Below are positions 33,787-44,611 of a DNA stretch of 64,000 nt, piece by piece. Below the pieces are notes generated by a model. The model saw nothing but the letters and a program-made list of their open reading frames with translations. It had not been told where the DNA came from and did not search any database. The stretch comes from Nephrocerus scutellatus. Lineage: Eukaryota > Arthropoda > Insecta > Diptera > Pipunculidae. Every line of letters starts with the position of its first letter. Position 1 is the first letter of the stretch. The DNA is taken from positions 90,950,833-91,014,832 of the forward strand of contig OX352761.1 of assembly GCA_947095585.1 (NCBI GenBank), written 5' to 3'. Made by a program: the position numbers and the translations under genes.

Positions 33787-34689
33787 TACAAAAGTAATAA
33801 TTATTATTATTTTTTTCAAACTTTTCGTTATAAGGTGAAGTGAAGTTAGGGCAAAACAGCTCTTCTTCTTTTTAAAAAGCTATATGTCACCGCAGAGGGT
33901 GAACAAATATTACGTTCTTTTGCTCGTTGTGAACCCAGGAAACGCCTCTTTAAATATTTTCACTCATAGTGAAGACTGAAATTTAAAAATTGTAATTTAT
34001 AATCTGCATTGGTGAATGAACTGCGGTCCCTACAAAAACTGTATAGTCATACGCCACCCTTTCTTCCTTTTATAAAAGCAGATGAACATAACTGAGAGAG
34101 TCTGAAAACAGAACTTTAGAAGGACTTTCAACGAATAATAAATTCAAGTTGAAATTCAGCTGGCTTGCTGATGAGTCAAATTTCGCTACTACCTCATCTG
34201 TTTGCGGTTGTAAGTTCGACCATCTGCTTATTTGAAAATCAAATAAAAAAAAATTGTTAACTATTTAGTTAAATATGCGATATCATAAAGATTTGATGTG
34301 GAAAACCAAAACAGTTTGTGTCCTTATATGTATCAATGTACACTGCGAACTACTTGATTGAGGCATTTTTTTGCAACAGTTTTTTGCGATGTATAACACG
34401 ATATAAAGTTTTGAAAAGCAATATTCGTAGTAGCTTCAATCAAGTGATGCAAATACTTTTAATCTTTTAATGAGTTTATGGAACTTCTTTTTTTTATGGC
34501 CTGTCAGAAAAGCTGCAATTATGCTGTAATTTTTTAAAATATTTTTGAAAAAGCTCTGAATATGTCTATTTTTTACTGGCTCAGAAAATTTTGGCACAGT
34601 TATTTTTTCAATTGAATTTAGGAAATGCATTTTCTTAATTCACTATTTCATTTTTCGACTTTGTTTTTGGAAAAACAAGTACATATTTA
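33787..34689. other. No gene seen
   Basis: AT-rich, no supported coding frame; a TTATTATTATT tract lies at about 33801. Confidence 0.4.
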
Positions 34690-35400
34690 ATATAATAGGT
34701 AGTAAATCTTCTTTCTTTCCTTTACTCCGCAGTGGATCAAAGGGCTTCTACAAACGCCCGCCAACGATCTCGATTTATCGCTTGAGGTTTCAAGAGACGC
34801 CACTTGGTCCCCTGGGATCTTGCTTCCTTTTCCATGTCTTGCTAGGACGGCCAACTCGACGGCTTCCTTGTGGATTCCAGTCAAGCGCTAGTTTCGTAAT
34901 TGACTTTGTGACTTTCCACGTTTCGCAGCTATACAAGAGTACTGAGAGAACGTTAGATCTGAAGATCGTTAGCTTCAGATTCCGGGAGATTTGCGAGGAG
35001 TTCCAAATATGATTTAGCGCCTTGTTTATACGAAAGCACACATCCGAGTCAGCACCACAATTTTTTGACATCCAGCTGCCCAAATAACAAAACTTATCGA
35101 CTTCTTCTATCTGTTATCCGTCAATCGAAACATCACATGTTCCACTAGCGTTAACGCGAAGTAGTTTTGGTTTTGAGACGTTAATCTACTTTGTTAGCGT
35201 AGAGTTCTAGTGAGTTTTATTTTCGCTCCATGTCACCTAGAGATTAATAGGAGACAGATAACATCGGCATAGTCCAGGTCTTTAAGGATGTGAAAAACAT
35301 TCCATGGCAAACCCGATGGAGCACGGGTTACTGTTTTCATCACCCTGTTGATGACAATTGCGAAAAGCAGTGGTGGGAGGGTGCAACCTTGCTTAACTCC
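34690..35400 (-). pseudogene. RTE-type LINE (family B), RT motif C to C-terminus
   Basis: Reading leftward from 35400, the frames give motif C as DYADVICLL (35260-35271, YADV in place of YADD). Next come CDVSIDG and FCYLGSWMSKNCGADSDVCF, then NIIWNSSQ-like text and SVLLYSCETWK. An internal gap joins this to LALDWNPQGSRRVGRPSK at the end. The forward copy at 14735-15551 retains the part missing here. Confidence 0.75.
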
Positions 35401-36123
35401 CTAGTAGATGTTGAAAGGTGAGTCAAGCTGACCGTTATGAATGACGCGGCATGTTGAGTCGCGGTAAAGCTCCTTAATGATGTTAATGAGTTTTTCCAGA
35501 ACACCATAGCTAGACAAAATCTGCCGCATCATGTTTCGGCCTACGCTATTAAAAGCGCGTTTAAAATCTACAAAAACCATATACAGATGAGAGCGATACT
35601 CAACTGACTGTTCAATGATTATACGCAGGGTGTTAATTTGATCAGTACAAGAACGGTTTGGGCGAAATGCTGCTCGTTCATTTCTCAAAATTGGCTCTAA
35701 CGCATTCCGTAAGCGCCTAGCTATTATAGAGGAGATCACTTTGTTTATGGTGCTTAGCAGGGTAATTCCTCTCCAGTTTTCGCAATTGCTTAAATCTCCT
35801 TTCTTGGGGAGTTTGACTATTAAGCCTTCTTCGGTTTCAGATTCCCAGATACCTTGATATATCGCATGCAATGTTCGCGTAGTTAAATCGAAGTCGGCTT
35901 GAAGGAGTTCTGCGTAGATGTTGTCATTGCCTGTTGCTTTACCTGATTTCAGTGAACGAATTGTTATCCTTATCTCATCCAACGAAGGAGTAGCGACGCT
36001 TATGTTAAGTAGCGTATTAGGGTACATATGTGGGTTGATGGACGTGCCTGGTGAAGTACAATTCAAAACATTCTTAAAATGTTCTGTCCAGCGGGTTAAT
36101 TGTTGTTCCTCCATAAGGATCAA
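35401..36123 (-). pseudogene. RTE-type LINE (family B), RT fingers to palm
   Basis: 240 codons are open on the reverse strand. They include GKATGNDNIYAELLQAD (entry), EEGLIVKLPKKGDLSNCENW and RGITLLSTINKVISSIIARR. FRPNRSCTDQINTLRIIIEQ and LYMVFVDFKRAFNSVGRNM follow: motif A keeps its first Asp (VDF), while the usual FDS is FNS. This is the largest intact RT piece in the window. It stops just before motif B. Confidence 0.8.
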
Positions 36124-37000
36124 AGAGCCGTCTATTGCCTTAACAGGGTAGTTGATGTGGTGCTTCTTGTTGGCGAGCTTACGAGCGAGTTGGTTGACTG
36201 CGATATATTGTCTACTATCAGCGGCTTGATGTGCTTGTGTTGCGATGTCGCTTAGCCATACTCGTTTGTCGTTCCTAGCTGAACGGCCAACTTGCCGGTC
36301 AAGATCCCCTATACTTCCGCGCTAATGCGCTTCGCTCGGCACCCGACGCGGCGTTTAACTCTGCTTTGATGTATTGGCGTTCACGAATGGTGTTCCATGT
36401 GCTATCTGATATCCATTCTTTTCTAGTTTTGTCAGGATAACCTAACATGATTGAGGTTTCTTCTGTATACGCATTTACTATTTTCTCCCATTTAGACTCT
36501 TAGGTTTGAGGCTTTATATCAGAGAGAGACTGTTGTACGCGGGATACATATTGCAGTTTCACATCTAGGTCTTTCAGTGCATGCTTGTAGAGATTAGGGA
36601 TTAAGCCCCGCGCTTGCCTAGCTTTCTCCATTAAGCATACTGCTTATTTTGTATCATTCAGGAAACCCTATTTTTATATTCCGTGTTTAGGTCCTGCAAC
36701 GTCTCCACTAAATAAAAAAGCTGCAATTGGACCCCCACGGGTAAGTGCTGCTATAGCTGGCTTTCTCGTTATTTGACTTCGTGTGGTTGAGTGGACCGCG
36801 AGCTTCAATCGCACACTGCTAACCACAAGGTGCTGGTCGCTGTAGACGTCGGCTGCTCTTCGGGTTCTAACATCCAGCAACGATGATCGCCACTTGCGGC
36901 TTATAGCGATGTGATCAATCTGGTTGTTGTGCATGTGATCAGGAGAGGTCCAGTTGTCTTTGTGGATATTTTTGTGGGAAAAAATTGTGCCTCCAACGTG
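36124..37000 (-). pseudogene. RTE-type LINE (family B), endonuclease end and linker
   Basis: On the reverse strand, GGTIFSHKNIHKDNWTSPD, NQIDHIAISRKWRSSLLDVR and YSDQHLVVSSVRLKLA (37000-36790) are the last blocks of an APE-type endonuclease. The I-D-H pair is kept; the usual S-D-H-H is S-D-Q-H. A linker with stops runs down to 36124. The 5' part of the element is missing at 37000, where a forward LINE fragment begins. Confidence 0.75.
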
Positions 37001-37008
37001 AAAAAAAA

Positions 37009-37246
37009 ATAAGCTCGGTAGGCTTAGGTGGGCAGGACACCTAGCTCTTATGAGCGAAGAGGATCGTTCTCGTAAAGTCCTTTTCGCAGGATTTATGGGA
37101 CACGGCATCGAGGCCGGCCAAGCCTACGCCTGAAAGATAGCGTAGAACAGGGTAATGCCAAACAGAATAACATCGGCTCGAAATCGGTGGAAAGATTATT
37201 TGCTGGAGGTCAGGACCGGACACCGGTTCTAGAGTCAAATGTGATG
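37009..37246 (+). pseudogene. RTE-type LINE (family A), 5'-truncated 3' end
   Basis: After an A-run it reads KLGRLRWAGHLALMSEEDRS-like text and ends GAGTCAAATGTGATGATTG. It is close to 25251-25510. It lies between two reverse-strand LINE pieces, probably as a separate insertion. Confidence 0.75.
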
Positions 37247-37248
37247 AT

Positions 37249-37365
37249 TGTGTGGCCTTCTTAAAATCAACGAAAAGTAACATTTTTCCAATATTTGACG
37301 AATGTTTGACGAATAGATGGTCGATCTCCCACTGGGATTCTCGGACGCATTTTTCTGCCTAAGTA
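37249..37365 (-). pseudogene. LINE RT motif A fragment
   Basis: Reverse-strand frame: AEKCVRESQWEIDHLFV, then MLLFVDFKKA, where the RT palm motif A Asp is present. The fragment is cut right after motif A by the insertion at 37009-37246. Confidence 0.6.
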
Positions 37366-37968
37366 AGTGGATGGGAATGTAAGATGTTGGCAACAGTTTT
37401 GTGCAATTTATCACTTTTTTGTAAAGGGGACTTATTCAAACAGTTCACCATTTTTCTAATATATCCTCTCTGGACTAGATGTTAATCATTAGTTGGTGGA
37501 TTTCTTGACATAAAATGGGTCCACCATTTGCTTTTTTTTTTTTTTTTGATTTTTTGATTGCCTTAATCGAATCGAATTAATTTTTTCGTATTGAATCGAA
37601 ACCCATGGTGGTTCATGAACAAAAATAGTAGCGTAACGAAATTGGTTATATGGTCTTGCCTTTATAGCTCCCTAACTATTAGTCTTAGAGACTTAAGTGC
37701 GGTGTCGTTATTTAACGCATATGGTCAGCTCGATGATAACATCTGAGTTTACGTCGCTGGCGGGCGGATTTGTAGAGAAGGGAAAACGTGAAGATTTGAC
37801 TCCACTCTATTCAGTGTAGTTCACGACTCAGACGTACTAGCGTGGTGATTTATATGTTTTTGAATAGAATTTATTTAGATTTATCGATTTGAGCAAAAAG
37901 TGCATTTAGGACAAAATTTATATGTTAAAATGTAAAATAAGCCTACGAAAAAAGTATTAAAGTTTAAT
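37366..37968. other. No gene seen
   Basis: Includes a T-run (37533-37549) and worn sequence with no supported frame. Confidence 0.35.
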
Positions 37969-38265
37969 ATGTCAGCTCCACCCCTTCAAAACCCAACCGA
38001 AAATATATCACGCAACTGTTGGAATTGGAATGAGAAGGCTATGGGCCATGCACGGGTTTACCAATGTCCGGTTCCGAGCAAGCGAGAATGTTTCGTTAGC
38101 CTCGCAAATGTCACTGCACACTCAGTGAATGACACTGACTCCGAGAGCCCCTATACCGCTGTTGTAACTGTATCAAGGGACATATCGAGTGAAGATAGCA
38201 CCCACACATCTATCGAAGACGTCTTCGAACTGAGGGATGAATTCGTTCTCAATTACGTGCCGTAA
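37969..38265 (+). CDS. Unrecognised 98-codon frame
   Basis: An ATG preceded by TTTAAT opens a frame ending at a TAA. The product has a Pro/Asn-rich start, a Trp-rich NCWNWNEKAMGH, one more Cys pair (YQCPVPSKRECF) and a Ser/Thr/Asp-rich second half ending DEFVLNYVP. The composition is protein-like and unlike random AT-rich frames. It could be a terminal exon or a retroelement relic; no family recognised. Confidence 0.35.
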   Translation: MSAPPLQNPTENISRNCWNWNEKAMGHARVYQCPVPSKRECFVSLANVTAHSVNDTDSESPYTAVVTVSRDISSEDSTHTSIEDVFELRDEFVLNYVP

Positions 38266-38391
38266 AAACCAACAACACTGGGCAATACCACTTTAAATTG
38301 AACGTTCACCAGACCCATTAATGTTAAAATTATACCTTATTTATCTTATTGCTCATACCACAGACCAATGTTAATTAAAATTGTCGTCGAA

Positions 38392-38961
38392 TCCTTAGTT
38401 ATATTTTAAATGTGAATGTAACTCTGTCTGTCTGTTACCTTTTCACAGCTAAACGGCTGGACCGATTTAATTCATTATTTTTTTTAAATGTTCGTATTAG
38501 TCCGGGGATGATAGGATAGGAACCTAGAAAATTGGATAATTCGATAAAATTTTGGAAAAACTAAAAAAATGCAGAAAAGTATGAACTCGCGACCATAATG
38601 CGAGAAACACAAACACGCTTCAGCTTCGTCTTCGCCTGACAGCTCAAAGCTGAGAACTGTGGCGGAACTCTCATTTGAGAAATGCCATACGAGAAAAGTC
38701 ATTCAAAGCAAATTCAAAGCGGCTGCATCGTAACGCAGACGAAGACGAAGCTGAAGCGTATTTGTGTTTCACGCATAACGCACGATTCGAACACGTTTTT
38801 TTTTATATATATATAAGTATATATATAGGTAAGTTTGGTTGGCTCAGTAGGGTGTGAGTTACAGCCAGACAACGCCTCTTATTTTAACTTTTGGTGGATC
38901 TAAACGGTGTCTCCGGGATGTTGGTAGGCGGGTCGCAGGTAACGCCGGGGTTAACAACTAG
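38392..38961 (+). mobile_element. Non-autonomous Helitron, both ends visible
   Basis: It starts TCCTTAGTTATATTTTAAAT after an A and continues CTCTGTCTGTCTGTTACC and GGCTGGACCGATTTAATTC. It ends GGTAACGCCGGGGTTAACAA followed by CTAG at 38958-38961, with T next. A before and T after are the expected Helitron target bases. Internal text GACGAAGACGAAGCTGAAGC (38740s) and its inverse near 38619-38638 make an inverted pair. No protein is encoded. Confidence 0.7.
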
Positions 38962-39455
38962 TATAATATAAATAAAACATTATGTACCCTTCAGTGTATG
39001 TTTGTATTAAAACTTATTTTTAGTACGCAGTCAATGGCTCGTTTTCATTTAAATCCAAGTACACTAAAACCGACTCGCTGACAAAGACGTTTTATGTCAA
39101 ACCAAAGGCTGTGCCCCACAGCCCCACCCGATATTTTATTCTAGAATTTTTTTACAAGGCCATCTGGTTTCTTGTATTCTGTTATATCCATTTGAGGCAT
39201 ATTCAATGCGTGTATAAGTATGTCAAGAGCTCCGGGTCGTGCAAGATTTTAAACGTTCCATGTTCATTCCCCAATTTTTGCCTTAATAATAACTGCGGTA
39301 ATAATAACATACGGCAATGAGTATGTTTGTGTTATTATTACCGCTGGAATAAGAATAGTTGTTTGAGTAACATTCTTCAAATGCTGATGTAGAATGAATT
39401 ATTTTTCAAGGTCAGTCTGAGTTTAAGCGTACCTATACCCTCGAGATAGTCACGG
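38962..39455. other. No gene seen
   Basis: Mixed sequence with frames up to 69 codons. A GGTAATAATAACATAC / GTTATTATTACCG inverted pair lies at about 39297-39344. No other signal. Confidence 0.35.
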
Positions 39456-40909
39456 TTTTTAAATTCTCTATATTTCCATACATTTTTTTTTTAATTATCA
39501 ATTTTTAACGCCCTTCCTAAAGCCCGATTTTCCTGAAATTTGGTACACATGTGTATTTCCGGTGACAATACTTTCTTTTAAAAATTTGAAGTGATCGGGC
39601 CCCGGGTTCGTGGGGCTCCCATACAATTTTTGTAAAATTTTTGTAGAGAACGGGCCCCGGGGTCGGGGGGCTCCCATACAAATTCTTTTTTTTAATTATC
39701 AATTTTTAACGCACTTCCTAAAGCCCGATTTTCCTGAAATTTGGTACACATGTGTATTTCCGGTGACAATACTTTCTTTTAAAAATTTGAAGTGATCGGG
39801 CCCCGGGTTCGTGGGGCTCCCATACACATTTAAAATAAAAATTACTCGATTTTTTTCAAATTTTACACACATGTGTATACCCAATAAACAATACTTTTTG
39901 GTAGTGATCGGGCCCCAGGTTCGGCCGCAAGGCCCTTATAAATTTTTTTAAATACCGTCGCACTTCAACGACTCTGTGTGGTGTGTGCTGCGCAGTCGGC
40001 TGCCTGTTCAAGGCTGCACTACGAGTTTGCGTCGCCATATTTTTAACTCGGCACTTACACACGGTTATTAATTATGTCATTATTTCTAATAATGAACGAA
40101 AACAGAAAATTTCGGTTTCACATCATTTCTCAAGCATCAATATACATTACACCGACATACACAATCATTATTAATGCCATTTCACAAAGTTACCATGAAT
40201 GTGCGTAATAGTATAAAAGTCGAATCGATTATGAACATTTCATTTCATCCTTAAGTAATATGTATGTATTTTGTTTACTAATGTCTCTTTCCAATTGCAC
40301 AAACCGAATCCGAAACCATACCCATAGGTTAGCTTTCAAAGTGACAGAGTTTTCGAGGTGAACGTGGTGAGTGCCAGATGTACCCGATTGCCGACGGGTA
40401 GCAAAGTAACATTATCAGTTACAAACAAAGGTACATAAAATCAAACCGTAATCCGGGCACAGTTCGCAAATGCAACGTTAAACTGAAGCCACGAGAGAGA
40501 AATCTTAGCTCACCCACAAATGAACCCAGAAAATGAAACGAGACATAAATGTTTTATGCTTAATTCAACTTACTTACTTATTTACTGAATTGTATTTTTA
40601 TTGATGTCGTTTTTTGTTGTCGATATCAACTTACAGATAGATAGTTCAGAGCAGTCAAAGAGTTCTCAAGAAAAATGCTCGTGTTTCTTATTTGCTCATA
40701 GTATGAGCATGCTCTAAATGCTCAGAATAAAATGATCTGAGCATTTTCAAATTTGACATCTGATGTCAAATGTCTCTTTCGATGATTTTCTACTACAATA
40801 AAAAAAAATGACCCAGAATCGAGGGGTCCCATATCAATTTCTGCGATTAGAGAATTTAGATGAAATTTTAATTAATTAATTTAATTTTAATTTTTATGGG
40901 TTGTTTTTT
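39456..40909 (-). mobile_element. Long HLE with a foreign insert of about 475 bp
   Basis: It has TTTTAAATTCTCTATATTTC at 39458, three or four monomers (39540-39900), the GCGGCCTTGC-like patch of the passenger block, and AACAACCCATAAAAATTAAA at the far end. The 3' microsatellite is missing. Within the passenger block, after GCGCAGTCGGCTGC (about 40005-40018), unrelated sequence runs to about 40490. The block then resumes at GAGAGAGAAATCTTAGCTCA. The hairpins of the block are kept near 40715-40775. Confidence 0.8.
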
Positions 40910-40984
40910 GTTTTTATAAAAACAAGCACATTAAAGGAACATTTATGGATAAAATATAGTTTTTGGAATTCCCAGAAAACCTAT

Positions 40985-41145
40985 TCTCTATATTAGTTTC
41001 TTGTCAACGCGTGTTTGTGGCTTGTGGTTTGTGACTTGTCGCCAAATCTTTTGATCCATTTCCCTCCCACTTCCTAACGACAGATTTTATTCAAACTTTA
41101 CACACATGTGTATTTCCGAAGGCAACACTTTTTATTAAAATGATG
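40985..41145 (-). mobile_element. HLE 3' end fragment
   Basis: ATTCTCTATATTAGTTTCTT, a TGTGGCTTGTGGTTTGTGAC microsatellite-like run and a monomer with ACACATGTGT. It breaks after TTTTTATTAAAATGATGA and passes into the repeat at 41146. Confidence 0.7.
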
Positions 41146-41235
41146 ATGTTGTATAAGTTCATTTGTTAAAATATTTCTTATAACGTTTTAACATGTGTGG
41201 TACCTTAAGGAAATGTGAATATCTTTCGAATGGGA
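41146..41235. repeat. Repeat shared with 60615-60715
   Basis: GTTGTATAAGTTCATTTGTT, then AAAATA and GTGTGGTACC recur in order at 60620-60715. In both places they follow an HLE 3' end fragment on the reverse strand. Confidence 0.5.
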
Positions 41236-41622
41236 GGTAGTACAATTTGATTATTATCTTATATAATGCAGAATTGAATTGTCTACATGACATAGGAACA
41301 ATATTGAAGTAAATTGCGTTTTTTTAACTGCTATTTTAGTGTAGATAGTGGCATAAACAAATGTGGTTCCTAGAACAGGTCAAATCAAATTTATTTTACC
41401 TCCCATTCCAGAAATATTCCCATTTTCTCAGCGTCTTTATTATGGCAAACCCTGATTTCCAGGGAAGAATGACTAATACACTTCATCATTATAACTATGA
41501 AATACTATAAGATAAAATTACATACATTATATACTATCAGATAATAACAAAAAACGCAAACAATTCGATAACCAGATGTAGTATAATTGGACAAAAAGTA
41601 CGTAACGCTAGCGTGTACTTAC

Positions 41623-42343
41623 CAATTTGAGGATTCTCGACCATTAGAAAAATTATACTGAATATTGCAGTAACTAAGAAGCAATCAAGCGATTGTAAAA
41701 GTTTTCGTTTTGGATTTCTCGAGTTGAACGATATAAAGAATTCAGAACAAGTTTCTTGAGATGTTTTTTCTGATGTTGCTTCTGCAGTGTCCGACGATGG
41801 AGCAAACTTGCCCGTCCTTATCGTCAGCTGGTCTTGTTGCCCGAAATATTTGTAGTTTCGGATGTGCTGCTGGTGTTGCTGTATTAGCACGGATTCGGCT
41901 GATGATGGCAAAGATAGTGATGACAACGATGACGATGATGACGATGACGACAATGATGATGATGATGACGATGATGATGACGATGATGAAGATGATGATG
42001 ATGTTGACGATGATGGCGATGATGACGATGATGACGATGATGACGATGCTGACGAAGATGACGATGTTGATGATGATGACGATAATGAAGCTGATGAAGA
42101 TGATTTATCTAATGCCATTTCTCTTGCTTTGGCTTTTGGTTGATCTGATTCTGAAGTGCTCTGGTTCGAAGAAAAGTCTGCACTAAGTATTTGAAAAGTT
42201 TTCCTAGCTGCAAAACTTGCACAATGTTTAGTTTTGCACGACCTAATACTTTCAGTGACACTCCGATTGCGGTTGGTTCTTTTGCTAGAAAGTGAATCAC
42301 TGTATGGTTTCTGAGAAAAACTAATTTGTAGTTTCCGCGTCAT
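41623..42343 (-). CDS. Serine-rich first coding exon of a probable host gene
   Basis: From the ATG at 42341-42343 the frame runs 240 codons to a perfect donor, G|GTAAGT, at 41617-41622. Residues 1-77 are basic, Ser- and Arg-rich (SSKRTNRNRSVTESIR). About 80-143 are almost pure Ser from a TCA/TCG hexamer tract. After a Gln/His patch (QQHQQH) and an acidic-polar stretch comes a hydrophobic segment (LDCFLVTAIFSIIFLMVE, about residues 219-236), a likely membrane span cut by the intron. Later exons are not in reach (a TE fragment lies at 41145). The opposite-strand Asp-rich and Met/Thr-rich frames come from the same tract. Family unknown. Confidence 0.55.
41912..42105. repeat. Imperfect GATGAC/GATGAT microsatellite
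   Basis: About 190 bp of trinucleotides, nearly all GAT or GAC on the plus strand, that code for poly-Ser on the minus strand. Length variation between individuals is likely. Confidence 0.9.
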
Positions 42344-43475
42344 TTTAGCGAATTTTGTGGTATGTTTTAGTGTGGTTCAGACTGATTTTTCCAAATTACA
42401 AACACTCCAAAAACGTAAAAGATGGTTTTACCTTAGATCTTGATAAAATATTTTCATTCCGAATGTATAAATACAATTGAAAAATAAAGCAAGAATTTAA
42501 GGCATTGGCGGTCTTCTTTCGTTTTCCACAGCCAAACTCTGTATTTACAATTCAATCCACTGCAGTGGGAAGAATTTTACTGAAAATTTGCTCTCTCTTT
42601 TGCATATTTTTTCTTCGTCAATAGTTTTATTTTATTAACGTCTTTCGGGTTTCTTCTCCAATTATGTGTTATGCAGCTGTTGGTCTTTTGTATTGATTGT
42701 ATTTATTTGTTTCTTTTAAACAGAGTTGGTTAAATTGGTTGGTCCAAAAAGAAAGTTATGCAGCATTTCGAATGATGACAAATGAATATCGATAGAAACG
42801 GCGTTTAGCAGTGTTCTGAAAAGACAAAAAAAAAAACAGATTTAAGTGACAATTTAAAAGTTTATTATATTTTTAAAACCAGCACATAAAAGTGTTCTTT
42901 AAAAGTCACGTACCCTAAAAAATATTCAACAGTTTTATTGACAAATGTCGTTTCTTTCAATTTACTACGGATATAGGTATTGTAACAAAATTTGTAGTTA
43001 ACTCTTTGATCGGTTAAGGTGGACCAGATCACGCTCATCTGAAAGTCCCTCGAAAAAATGCTATCATGTTAAAAGAATTTGCCCGCCTGGTGAAAACTGA
43101 TTTTGAATACAAATTTATTTAGGGGTGGCAGCAATATTGTCAAAGAGTTTTGTGCAATGGGGTTTTTTAAGAGGGGTTAAGACTTCCTAAACTCATGACA
43201 AATGTACCACATAAACGAAAAAAAATTAAACACGAGGATGGAAAAAATTTCGCCAAGTCTATTAAAATAGTATGGTCGTGTAGAACTGGAGTATTCACCT
43301 TTCATCTTTCTAATCGTTCTATCTGATTTTATACCAACAATTACACAAATTAACATAAGCTAGTACTAGCTATTTTAATACTCGTACCAACTCAATGATA
43401 AGAAATTGATAAATTGATATTTATTTTATTTGATAAAGGTGGATAGGTAAAAAAACAAATTTTATAAGTAATTCA
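42344..43475. other. Likely 5' flank of the serine-rich gene; no other gene seen
   Basis: AT-rich sequence without a frame over 60 codons. The stretch just above 42343 would be its 5' UTR or promoter. I found no distinct core element there. Confidence 0.35.
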
Positions 43476-43556
43476 TCTTAATATATAAAAATTAAACTTT
43501 GTTTGTATTCCTGTATGTATGTCTGTATGTCTGTATGTTTTTTTTATATATATATA
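43476..43556 (+). mobile_element. Helitron 5' end fragment
   Basis: TCTTAATATATAAAAATTAA follows an A and is succeeded by a GTATGTCTGTATGT repeat, as in the element at 14284. It breaks into a TA-run and then an R1-type LINE. Confidence 0.45.
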
Positions 43557-44350
43557 GTGTGCCCTATATGCTCCGACACATCCTGTCTTACTCCTGCAAA
43601 ACGCGGACAATGGAAGAAAACATGTTCCACATCTTCTGGTATACCCTCACATAAAGTACAGTTGGGTGAACTCTCGTGTTTATATTTAAAGAGGTATGAG
43701 CGGAAGCACCCATGCCCAGTTAAAAATTGGGTTAGATAGAAGTCTACTTATCCACGACTTCTACCGGCCCATAATTCTATAGATGGTATTAATCTATGGG
43801 TCCATCTACCCTGACTTAACTGGACCCATCTTCTTTGCCAGTTTCTAACGGCTTCAGCGCGTGCTGTTTTGCGGTTCTCGGCGCTTGTAAGATACCCCCG
43901 GCGCCAATAAATCACCTGACGTTCCTTGGCCACTAAGTCGATTGGGAGCCTACCCGCAACCACAAACGCTGCATCGCTCGAGATGGTTCTAAAGCCGCAG
44001 ATTACTCTTAGAGCACTTAATCGCTGGATAGATGACATCTTTCGCCAGTAGCTAACCTTATCCATTGCGTCAGCCCAAATTGGCGCTCCGTATAAAAGGA
44101 TGGACGAGACAATATTAGCCAATAGCTTTCGTCTTGTTTGCCTTGCTCCTCCAGTGTTAGGCATAATTCCAGACAGTGCATAACTTACAGTCTCTGCTTT
44201 ATTGCTAGCATCCTTTATATGCTCTTTGAATGAGAGTTTCGCATCAATTACAATTCCCAGGTATCTAATTGATGGCTTAGATATAATTGAACAATTACCA
44301 ACTACAAAGGTTATTTGTGTGTAGCCAACACTTTTGCTAAGCAAATTTTT
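43557..44350 (-). pseudogene. R1-type LINE ORF2, C-terminal part
   Basis: 198 codons are open on the reverse strand (44344-43748): ITFVVGNCSIISKPSIRYLG, IDAKLSFKEHIKDASNKA, ANIVSSILLYGAPIWADAM and RLSALRVICGFRTISSDAA. These follow the RT palm in R1-clade LINEs. Past a stop at 43748 a shifted frame keeps CTLCEG and EDVEHVF, the C-terminal zinc-knuckle region (43640-43580). 5'-truncated, with few lesions. Confidence 0.85.
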
Positions 44351-44424
44351 TTTTGTGTGTGTTGGTTGGATATAGCCTTTTAATTGCTTTTTAGTTTTAT
44401 TTGCCGCTTGCTTAACATGCTCTT

Positions 44425-44575
44425 TACATAAGAAACGTCGTCACCGGAGAGACACATGAGCTCAAATGACTTTAGTAAGTGGGTTACAAATTGATTACAA
44501 GATTCCGCCAGCCACAAGCAAACAAACAAAGAAACACACGGGCACGCCGAAGTTAATACAGAAAATTTCAAAATA
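44425..44575 (+). mobile_element. HLE 3' end fragment
   Basis: A worn last monomer (GTCACCGGAGAGACACATGA), AAGTGGGTTACAAATTGATT, an AAACAAACAAAGAAAC microsatellite and a diverged end, TTAATACAGAAAATTTCAAA. Confidence 0.6.
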
Positions 44576-44611
44576 GGACAGAACAATTTTTCAATACTAG
44601 AACACATAAAA

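Noticed and set aside
41862..42143. Asp-rich and Met/Thr-rich plus-strand frames
   Set aside because: They are opposite-strand readings of the GAT/GAC microsatellite; the minus-strand frame is longer, has complex flanks and ends at a good splice donor.
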